Below are positions 16,579 to 23,101 of a DNA stretch of 64,000 nt, piece after piece. Positions within the stretch are counted from its first letter, which is position 1. Every line of letters begins with the position of its first letter. Source of the DNA: Oligoflexales bacterium (GTDB taxonomy: Bacteria; Bdellovibrionota_B; Oligoflexia; Oligoflexales; RGVZ01). The notes beneath the pieces are model-generated. The model worked only from the letters and a program-made list of their open reading frames with translations, had not been told where the DNA came from and made no database searches. The stretch covers positions 349,705 to 413,704 of the forward strand of contig CANLUT010000003.1 in NCBI GenBank assembly GCA_947494335.1. The letters run 5' to 3'. The translations under genes and the position numbers were made by a program.

Positions 16579-18120
16579 TTATTTTGTCGCAGTCCCTCTG
16601 ATTGCGATTAAATCATCGCGCAGTTCTCCGAGGCTGTCTCCCATAAGCATTCTAAAGTCGTCAACTGTCTCAGGGGTCGGCCAAAGGTAGTCGGTAATGA
16701 CGCGAAGGCCAATGTTCAAAAAGAAATTATCCTTGATCTCAGTCGAAGTGATAGTGCGAATGATTGTTGATTGATGAACCGTTGAATTAACTTCCATGGA
16801 TCCAAATGTTCCTCTGCCGCCATTTCCTTTAACCAGGCCAACCGTTAAGATCTTCGAGTACTCTCGAAGATTGCCGGGCATCATAACGTCCAGAAATCCA
16901 GGGGGCATTAGCCCAAAAAGAGCGCCGCTAAAGCTAGGAATTGGCATGCTAGTAAGTTTCCAGTCAAAGCGAGCCACCGTCCCATCGCGGTAAGACATAC
17001 TGAATTTTGTTTCCTTAGATTTCATTCTTAAACCCAGAACGGAAATATCTACGTTAGATATCAGCTCACCATCAAAGGATTTGAGTTCTGATGGAATCAA
17101 AGCTTTGCTAAAAACTGGTTCGCCGCTCTCGCCTTCAGGCAGGAAGGCGCCACCAGCGGTTAAAAAACTCATGCTGATTTCATGCGAAGCACTATTGTAG
17201 CCAAAATTTATAATTTTCAAGCCATCACTCGTGAGCAATTCAGTCGAAGATTTAACAACCACAAACCTCATGATGCGTTCTAGGTAGGCTCCTAAGTTTG
17301 CGTAGGATTCTTGTATGCGATCGATATTCAAGCTTGCCCGGATGGTGAACTTGAGCCACTGCTGTGATCCAGAAGACTTTGGCTCTGCTTTGACAGTGAC
17401 TTTAGATAGATCATTCATAAAAGCGGAAAATTTTGGTACGACACTGCCCATTTCGTTGAGGATAGTTCGTCCTAATCCTTCATTGTTTGTGAAGTAAGGT
17501 AATTGCTTGGGCGTAAGTTTTGCAAGATTGCTCGGATCAATGACTTTTAATTGGCGTGACGTGAGTGCCATTTGTGCTTTGTGGTTCAGCTCATCAGTTT
17601 GTAAAAAGCCCAGCCATGACATCCGGTATCCTGGACCGTATTTTTCCTTTTTGCCGTCATTGTACAAAATGCCAAATTGTAGGCCACCATCGAGAAATTT
17701 TTGTGGCGATAGGCCATTTGGAGGCGACTTTACATAGTCAACCACATAAGAGTCGCCTGCTGTTTTACCCGTGAAGGAGAAAAATCTTGTACCGTCGCTT
17801 TGCACGTGTGCAATGGGTGTTGACGTAAACAGTTGTAGCGAGAGACTTTGTAGCGCATCAGACGTAAACCGCAGTACATTTGACGCAGCGTGAGTAAGTT
17901 TGAGTGAATTGGCGATCTGCCATTGGGCTGAAATCCATTTCTCAAATGGTTGCAACTCTTGGCAGGCAGCCGTGTCACCGCATAACGCCTGGCGTGCCGT
18001 GTATGCAGGAGTGTCAGCGCCTTTGCTAACTTGTGCTTGATGAGCAATCAGCAATACTAGTGTTGCTTGCAGTAAATGGCTTAAATTTTTGCTAAATTTT
18101 GGGGTTATTTGTCTCACCAT
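16579..18120 (-). CDS. Large secreted protein of unknown function
   Basis: A 513-residue protein with an N-terminal hydrophobic signal (LLQATLVLLIAHQAQVSKGA) preceded by a basic region; export is likely. After that lie two close cysteines (ALCGDTAACQEL) that could form a disulfide. The rest is beta-rich with alternating polar and hydrophobic residues (for example SSGSQQWLKFTIRASLNI and MKSKETKFSMSYRDG), which could be a lipid-binding sandwich or part of a barrel, but there is no terminal aromatic barrel signature. A hydrophobic, Gly/Pro/Met-rich stretch (about 405-430, SFSGALFGLMPPGFLDVMMPG) is unusual for a soluble protein. No family recognised. AAGGCAGG precedes the ATG. It lies 72 bases upstream of the ceramidase-like gene and could be cotranscribed. 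Confidence 0.65.
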   Translation of the reverse strand: MVRQITPKFSKNLSHLLQATLVLLIAHQAQVSKGADTPAYTARQALCGDTAACQELQPFEKWISAQWQIANSLKLTHAASNVLRFTSDALQSLSLQLFTSTPIAHVQSDGTRFFSFTGKTAGDSYVVDYVKSPPNGLSPQKFLDGGLQFGILYNDGKKEKYGPGYRMSWLGFLQTDELNHKAQMALTSRQLKVIDPSNLAKLTPKQLPYFTNNEGLGRTILNEMGSVVPKFSAFMNDLSKVTVKAEPKSSGSQQWLKFTIRASLNIDRIQESYANLGAYLERIMRFVVVKSSTELLTSDGLKIINFGYNSASHEISMSFLTAGGAFLPEGESGEPVFSKALIPSELKSFDGELISNVDISVLGLRMKSKETKFSMSYRDGTVARFDWKLTSMPIPSFSGALFGLMPPGFLDVMMPGNLREYSKILTVGLVKGNGGRGTFGSMEVNSTVHQSTIIRTITSTEIKDNFFLNIGLRVITDYLWPTPETVDDFRMLMGDSLGELRDDLIAIRGTATK

Positions 18121-18256
18121 CCTGCCTTCACAAGCTGAAATTTTTGAAGCGACAGATCATAGTTGAGGTTGTCATAATTAATTTTGTCGTTACGTTAATG
18201 ATAGCAGCTCTATGACCAAGCCGTAAAATTGCGCTCGAAGCGATTAGGGGTATCGG

Positions 18257-18300
18257 TTAAAAAACAAAAAGCCCCGGGGCTTTAAGCTCCGGGGCTTTTT
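18257..18300 (-). terminator. Strong Rho-independent terminator after the small secreted peptide gene
   Basis: A near-perfect GC stem AGCCCCGG/CCGGGGCT with an 11-base loop. On the minus strand it ends in TTTTTGTTTTTT, and on the plus strand in TTTTT, so it may work both ways. It lies 36 bases past the stop of the 65-residue gene. Confidence 0.9.
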
Positions 18301-18336
18301 CGCGGACTTTATAGGTCCACAATTGATCGCCGTAAA

Positions 18337-18534
18337 TTAGCGAGGAACGCAGCTTCCACGCCATGTGCAATGTGGCTGAGCCTCGCAGGTCGCTGGCTTG
18401 GTGTAGCCACCGCATGTGTTGAAGCTCATCTCAAAAGAGCCAAGATCCGTAGCAACTGCTGAGGACTGGAATGTTGAGCCCATCATGAACGCACTAGCCA
18501 ATACTGCGGCTGCCAATACAAAAGCTTTTTTCAT
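18337..18534 (-). CDS. Tiny secreted cysteine-containing peptide
   Basis: A 65-residue product with a textbook signal peptide (MKKAFVLAAAVLASAFMMGS). The mature part of about 38-45 residues contains four cysteines in the pattern C-x8-C-x5-C-x5-C (TCGG...TCEAQPHCTWRGSC), probably two disulfides. An excellent ribosome site (GGAGG) and a dedicated strong terminator show it is a real and probably well expressed gene. No family is recognised; the CxxxxxCTWRGSC element is reminiscent of small cysteine-knot or PSI-like domains. A function as toxin, inhibitor or envelope factor cannot be decided. Confidence 0.75.
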   Translation of the reverse strand: MKKAFVLAAAVLASAFMMGSTFQSSAVATDLGSFEMSFNTCGGYTKPATCEAQPHCTWRGSCVPR

Positions 18535-18860
18535 TTTTTCCTCCGTTGGAAAACTTGGTTGTTTTTCGCCCCAGTGCCATGCACTTAAATGAAGCCAACT
18601 TATTTAAAAGATTGGGCTAAAACTGAGCATGGACGCCTAAGGCTACATGTGGGTAGAAACTAGTATGCCAAACTGACCAAGGCAAGAATTATTTAATATA
18701 ATGATTTTGGCATCTTGTGACCAAAGGAATGAGGGAATGGTGGACTATCGGAGCCATGACCTCTGCATATTTAGATAATCATCATTGCCCGTGCGGTGCA
18801 TGTGCTGGTAAGTAGCGGCCTCTAAATAAGCAAGATGTCCCAAGGTTTTGGAGGTTCGCC
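18535..18860. other. Divergent intergenic region between two small secreted-protein genes
   Basis: 326 bases with no supportable gene. It must hold promoters for both flanking small genes. The only clear promoter-like element is the TATAAT box on the plus strand at 18697. The long leader to 18861 (about 150 bases) could carry post-transcriptional control, but I see no known riboswitch. Confidence 0.4.
18673..18702 (+). promoter_or_regulatory. Candidate sigma-70 promoter for the 85-residue secreted protein
   Basis: A perfect TATAAT (18697-18702) lies 18 bases after CTGACC (18673-18678), a partial match to TTGACA. The predicted start leaves a leader of about 150 bases. Confidence 0.4.
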
Positions 18861-19118
18861 ATGAGATCACTAGTGTCTATCATCGTCGTGAGTGCAGTTT
18901 TTGGTGTGTTTGCATCGGGCGTCATGGCGTATGACGAAAATAAAGCTGAGCTCTGGTCATGCAGGGGCTACTGTTTTATGGGCGGTGATACGCCAACCAA
19001 TCCTTGGATCCCAGTTAGTTCTACTGGTGCTTCGGAGGAAGAAGCTAGGGATAATATCGACTGCGGATCATTCATCGAGGTTGAAATCACTTGCCGAAAA
19101 GTGGAATACATTAGGTAG
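18861..19118 (+). CDS. Small secreted protein with four cysteines
   Basis: An 85-residue product. GGAGG stands 8 bases before the ATG. The signal peptide MRSLVSIIVVSAVFGVFASGVMA is followed by a mature part of about 62 residues with four cysteines (SCRGYC, NIDCGS, ITCRK). No family recognised. The cysteine pairs and the Gly/Trp-rich centre (MGGDTPTNPWIP) suggest a compact disulfide-stabilised fold. It is followed by a strong terminator and is probably monocistronic. It is divergent from the other tiny secreted peptide gene; whether the two act together is unknown. Confidence 0.75.
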   Translation: MRSLVSIIVVSAVFGVFASGVMAYDENKAELWSCRGYCFMGGDTPTNPWIPVSSTGASEEEARDNIDCGSFIEVEITCRKVEYIR

Positions 19119-19133
19119 TGCGATCATTAATTA

Positions 19134-19175
19134 AAAAACGATTGGCTGTATTGATGCAGCCAATCGTTTTTTTGT
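19134..19175 (+). terminator. Bidirectional Rho-independent terminator
   Basis: A perfect stem ACGATTGGCTG/CAGCCAATCGT flanked by A6 on the left and T7 on the right, with an 8-base loop. It sits between convergent genes ending at 19118 and 19191 and can serve both. Confidence 0.93.
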
Positions 19176-19190
19176 CTTCAAAGGAACCGA

Positions 19191-20243
19191 TTAGGACCTT
19201 TTCTTCTCGATCATGACGATGGAGAACTTTTTTGATGATCCATTGAATGAGCAATAACCAGTTTTAATATCGCGTTTTAGATCACTGATGTAGTGGTCAA
19301 CTACTGCCGGTTTCGCTGTTGCACATGCTTCAATAGATTCATAGACGGTTTCAGGCTTGATGATGAGCATCTGAGAGGGTGTCTGTGACATGCTAACTAA
19401 AGCCGCACCAGTGCGTGCCAATGGGTCCTTTGCACAATAGACACCAAAGCTTCGCAAATCCGAGTCATTAAGAATTCTTTGAGTGTCCTCAACAAGCTGG
19501 GTACAGTCTGTGGGGTTTTGAAATTCAGATATCGTCATTTCTTCCAGGCGAATGGTTTGGTCGCCGTAGTATCGTACTGCTAGGTTTTGGTGACTGAGAG
19601 CATTCTCAACTGTGAGCTGTGCGACTTCGAAACCAAACTTGGCAAATTCCCGGCTCATCATGTCCGTAAATGTTTCCCGCGTATGGCCGAGAATTGTTCC
19701 AAAAACATTGCTGGAAACAGCGTATGGACGGCGCTCCGGATTGCCAAAGCTTGTGACATTGATTTCCCATGAATCACTGCTGTACGAGGGAATCACACAG
19801 TAGGCGGAAAAAATATCAAGCTTCGTTTGGCGGGTGAAGATTTCTTTTTCAGAATCAATCGTGGCAATGCACGCCTCTTTGGTCTTAAATTGTGGTCTGA
19901 AATAACTAAAAACTTCGTAAGTCGAAACAATCGGAAGCTGCTTTTCTGCGGTGTAGCTGATCTCAACATCCCATCGCGCAAGTGGTCCGTGGCTTCCGTT
20001 ATCAACACATCTTGCATCCGTAACGTCGATTTGCAGGCCTAGTGTGTTCGCCAAGAAGGTTTTGAGACGCTGTCCCTCCGAGTAGGCGACATCGTCACAA
20101 AGAGTGCTGCTATCAGGGGTTAATCCATCGATTCTGAACAAAAAGTTACCTGCCACTGCCGCGGACGAAGAAATAGCCGCAAGCATAGTCGCAACTATGG
20201 CTTTTTTGCTGATGATCTTAAATGACGCTAAATTAAAACGCAT
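19191..20243 (-). CDS. Secreted protein of unknown function, Cys-rich repeats
   Basis: A 350-residue protein. GGAG is well placed before the ATG. The N-terminus has a basic leader and hydrophobic core (AIVATMLAAISSSAAVAG), giving a signal peptide of about 32 residues. The mature part contains three or four similar segments, each with a Cys pair flanking an acidic stretch, e.g. EACIATIDSEKEIFTRQTK...AYCV, DCTQLVEDTQRILND...GVYCAK and EACATAKPAVVDHYISD...GYCSF. This suggests an internal repeat of about 100 residues with a helix and a disulfide. No family recognised. It ends at the shared bidirectional terminator and lies 27 bases after the beta-propeller-like gene, so the two probably form an operon. 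Confidence 0.7.
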   Translation of the reverse strand: MRFNLASFKIISKKAIVATMLAAISSSAAVAGNFLFRIDGLTPDSSTLCDDVAYSEGQRLKTFLANTLGLQIDVTDARCVDNGSHGPLARWDVEISYTAEKQLPIVSTYEVFSYFRPQFKTKEACIATIDSEKEIFTRQTKLDIFSAYCVIPSYSSDSWEINVTSFGNPERRPYAVSSNVFGTILGHTRETFTDMMSREFAKFGFEVAQLTVENALSHQNLAVRYYGDQTIRLEEMTISEFQNPTDCTQLVEDTQRILNDSDLRSFGVYCAKDPLARTGAALVSMSQTPSQMLIIKPETVYESIEACATAKPAVVDHYISDLKRDIKTGYCSFNGSSKKFSIVMIEKKRS

Positions 20244-20270
20244 AAGAACTCCATTTCTTGTGGTTAAGAT

Positions 20271-21392
20271 TCATTTACAGGATGACTGAATGCGATCTGA
20301 AAAAGACTGATCGAGTTTGACCACTCGATTATTTTCCTTATCGCAAGGTTCAAGGATTGGATTGCAGGCATTGGCAGCGCGTGCAAAAACCGTTGACGTT
20401 TTGTCGTCGATGACAATGCTCTTGATGCCAGAGAATTCATCAGCCCCCATGTTGATCTCGTCAGCAAACATCGGCAAGGATGCCTCACCATTCAAGTCAA
20501 AAACCTCAACTACATTTGATTCGTCATTGCCGACAACGACGCAATGCCCGGTGATAACAAAAGATCGTGGATAGCCTTTAGTCTTGAATTCATGGCGGGT
20601 CTCTCCGGAGACTGTGTCGATTACCCTGACTTTGCTCTCCGATAATGCGCTGGTGACGATTTGTGATGTTCCAGGAAGTACTGCGATGCCGCGGTATTTT
20701 GCTGCTTTTGATTTTGTGATGACCCTGGTCGCTGAGGTCTTTGGATCCACTTCCACGATGCTGGATGCGTCCTGGCCCATCCCTTCACTCGAGACTAGCA
20801 GCAGTTTTCCATTGAGACTTGTGCCAGACACTGGCATGCGCACTCGCGCAGCAAGGTATTTGGAATCTGTGCCTGTCGAGGAAAAGATTGTTTGGGCTGG
20901 AAGACCAGCCGCCGGATCACTTGTATCGTTTGGATTGCCGCCCATATCGGTGAAGAAGTGGCGACCATTCACGGTGGAAACCCAAAAGGTAATAAAACCG
21001 CCGAGGGCGATTTCATTAGTTGTCTTTTTGATTTTTCCATTTTCGAGACGCGCCAATGTATACTGCGTCAGACGAGATTCTGGGCTGATCCCGGTGATGA
21101 TGATGGAGCCGTTACCTGCCACTTTCATGGAATTAAGACTATGCGATAGCGTGACTCTATCAATCAGGGTGCCATTAGGTTGGTAAGCTTCGAGTCTATA
21201 ATTTGCGTTAAACTGCAGGCGAGACTGACCAATCCACAAGACGTCTCCGTCTGCCACCATGGAGTCATAAGGCTCTCCTCGATCTAGTAAAGTCACAGTT
21301 TCTGCTGCGTTAGCCCACGTGGACGTTACAATCAGCGCAGCAAAAAATGAATTTAAAAAGCTTATCCTCAGCATCATCGTGGTCCTCTTCAT
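20271..21392 (-). CDS. Secreted beta-propeller-like (YVTN/NHL-type) protein
   Basis: An upstream in-frame start at 21440 exists, but AAGGAG located 10 bases before the ATG at 21392 and the resulting signal peptide (MKRTTMMLRISFLNSFFAALIVTSTWANA) favour 21392. The mature protein has repeating four-strand blade-like segments (for example SLNSMKVAGNGSIIITG, YRGIAVLPGTSQIVTSAL, PRSFVITGHCVVVGND, GIKSIVIDDKTSTVFA) as in seven-bladed YVTN/NHL or WD-like propellers of secreted proteins. No catalytic motif is visible; a binding or scaffold role is likely. Four cysteines are near the C-terminus (NACNPILEPCDK, SSCK). It is upstream of, and likely cotranscribed with, the 350-residue secreted protein. 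Confidence 0.65.
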   Translation of the reverse strand: MKRTTMMLRISFLNSFFAALIVTSTWANAAETVTLLDRGEPYDSMVADGDVLWIGQSRLQFNANYRLEAYQPNGTLIDRVTLSHSLNSMKVAGNGSIIITGISPESRLTQYTLARLENGKIKKTTNEIALGGFITFWVSTVNGRHFFTDMGGNPNDTSDPAAGLPAQTIFSSTGTDSKYLAARVRMPVSGTSLNGKLLLVSSEGMGQDASSIVEVDPKTSATRVITKSKAAKYRGIAVLPGTSQIVTSALSESKVRVIDTVSGETRHEFKTKGYPRSFVITGHCVVVGNDESNVVEVFDLNGEASLPMFADEINMGADEFSGIKSIVIDDKTSTVFARAANACNPILEPCDKENNRVVKLDQSFSDRIQSSCK

Positions 21393-21455
21393 AATGTTGT
21401 ATCTCCTTGTGAGTATGGTTGAGCTAACACGCCGGCGCAACGGCTAATTTTTGGG

Positions 21456-21479
21456 TTAAACCGCCATCATCAGGTTTAA
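21456..21479. promoter_or_regulatory. Inverted repeat in divergent promoter region
   Basis: TTAAACC (21456-21462) and GGTTTAA (21473-21479) form a perfect 7-base inverted repeat with a 10-base spacer, between the propeller gene and the nuclease gene. It is operator-like in size; no regulator is known. Confidence 0.3.
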
Positions 21480-21549
21480 AATATGAGCTTTAGCTGGCAT
21501 TGCAAGAATGTTCGTCATGTTGGCTATTTTCACTGAGCGCAGGAATCAA

Positions 21550-21577
21550 TTGATTTGCGCTTTTTGCGGGCTATACT
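21550..21577 (+). promoter_or_regulatory. Candidate promoter giving a near-leaderless mRNA for the nuclease gene
   Basis: TTGATT (21550-21555), 16-base spacer, TATACT (21572-21577). The ATG of the nuclease gene is at 21584, only 6 bases after the -10 box, and no Shine-Dalgarno is present before it. Confidence 0.5.
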
Positions 21578-21583
21578 TTAGCT

Positions 21584-23101
21584 ATGCTTAATTCCTATGC
21601 ATTGCTTTTTGTTGATTGTCAGTCCACGGGGGCAAGCCCTCAAACAAGCTCATTGCTGGAGCTTGCCGTCAATGGGCAGTCCTGGGTTTTACGTCAGGAC
21701 GAGGCAGTTAGTCCCAAAATACTGCGTCTAATTGGCATATCGTCCGAGGAGATCGCAATCGGCAAGTCGGCTGACGAGGTGTTCGCTGACTTTACACAGT
21801 TGATCGACGATGCACGGGAAGGTTTTGGCGAGAAGATTTTTGCGGTCGCTCATTTTGCCAGGCTCGAGCAGTCTTATTTGGACCGCCTTTGGCAAAATTT
21901 TGCCCAAACAAATTTTCCACTACCTTTGATTTGTACACACAAGTTGGCAAAAATACTTCACCCGCGTCTTCCCAACTATGGGCTAAGAGCACTTGGTGGT
22001 TGGTTTGGCAAACCTTTAGACGATGGTAAACGTGCCGCCCATCACGTTGACGCTACGCGTTGCATTTGGAATGCGCTCTCAGTCGAACTTGATCGGCGGG
22101 GCATCGGAACACTGGATGATCTAATAAAATTCATGGAGCAGAAGCCAGCTCGCGCCAGTGGTCGTCGCGAGTTTTTGATTACTCGCGAGAGGCGTTTGGG
22201 GCTTCCCTCTGATCCAGGTGTTTATCGTTATCTGGATCGTAATGGAAAAATCCTTTATGTGGGTAAGGCTACATCGCTAAAATCACGTGTTAACAGTTAC
22301 TTCACCGGTGGATGTCGTGGAGATCATCGTAAACTTGAAATGCTGGCGCAGGCAGTCGAGGTTGAGGTCACCACCACTGAAGCTCCTCTCTTTGCGGGTC
22401 TCCTGGAATATGACGAGATTCGTAGGTTAAAGCCAACTTACAATATCGCCTTCAAGGGCCGTGGGCGCGATCACTTGCAGGCTCTGCAGATCCTTATGGT
22501 TCCTCCGACTCAGATTGTCATGTTTGAATATGCAAATATCATGAAGGAGTATTTTTATGATCTTGAGGATCAAAATATTCTCGTGGATGGATTAAAGTTG
22601 TGGCGTCACAAAAGAGGTGTATCGGTAGAGGATACGCTATCAGAGAGAGGCCTCCTAAATCTTGGAATGCCCCTTCTAAAAAACTGGATTGCTGAAGAAC
22701 GACAAAGACGAAATTGTCGTGAGATAGACGTGGACGATGCCACGGATTCAGAGGAAGAAGACATTGACGGCGTCGATGACGAAGATAATTTTGTATGGAC
22801 TGCTGAAGTTGTGGTAGCCGTTTGTGAGAGAATCGTCAGACGGGCGACACGGAATTATATCCGGTCCAAATGGTTGCGCCGGATTGCTGGAGCGACAATA
22901 CAATTGAAATTTACAGCAGGACGGAAACAGAAACATAACACTGCAGATCGAGAGGCCACGATTTTTCCGTCAGAACGATATCCTGAGGTAGATCTTCGTC
23001 GGGTTGGCGTGTTGGTGCACGAGCTTCGTCGTATGGAATCCAAAGGCGACAAGTGGCAGATTATCAGTCCGTGGCCCATGACGATTCCCTTTTGGATTTA
23101 G
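21584..23101 (+). CDS. DnaQ-fold exonuclease-like domain fused to GIY-YIG (UvrC/Cho-like) nuclease
   Basis: A 505-residue protein. Residues 1-175 have the DnaQ/DEDDh exonuclease fold outline (LLFVDCQSTG, AHFARLEQSYLDRLW, HPRLPNYGLRALGGWFG). However, motif I reads D-C-Q instead of D-x-E, and motif III reads HHVDATR rather than H-x4-D, so catalysis by this domain is doubtful. Residues about 205-290 are a GIY-YIG nuclease: GVYRYL (G about 212), ILYVGKA, LKSRVNSYF, and LLEYDEIRRLKPTYN with the metal-binding Glu. The rest (290-505) resembles no family I know and has an acidic run near 379-402. Exo-GIY-YIG fusions are known as UvrC/Cho relatives in nucleotide-excision repair. The stop overlaps the following helicase frame, pointing to joint function. 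Confidence 0.8.
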   Translation: MLNSYALLFVDCQSTGASPQTSSLLELAVNGQSWVLRQDEAVSPKILRLIGISSEEIAIGKSADEVFADFTQLIDDAREGFGEKIFAVAHFARLEQSYLDRLWQNFAQTNFPLPLICTHKLAKILHPRLPNYGLRALGGWFGKPLDDGKRAAHHVDATRCIWNALSVELDRRGIGTLDDLIKFMEQKPARASGRREFLITRERRLGLPSDPGVYRYLDRNGKILYVGKATSLKSRVNSYFTGGCRGDHRKLEMLAQAVEVEVTTTEAPLFAGLLEYDEIRRLKPTYNIAFKGRGRDHLQALQILMVPPTQIVMFEYANIMKEYFYDLEDQNILVDGLKLWRHKRGVSVEDTLSERGLLNLGMPLLKNWIAEERQRRNCREIDVDDATDSEEEDIDGVDDEDNFVWTAEVVVAVCERIVRRATRNYIRSKWLRRIAGATIQLKFTAGRKQKHNTADREATIFPSERYPEVDLRRVGVLVHELRRMESKGDKWQIISPWPMTIPFWI

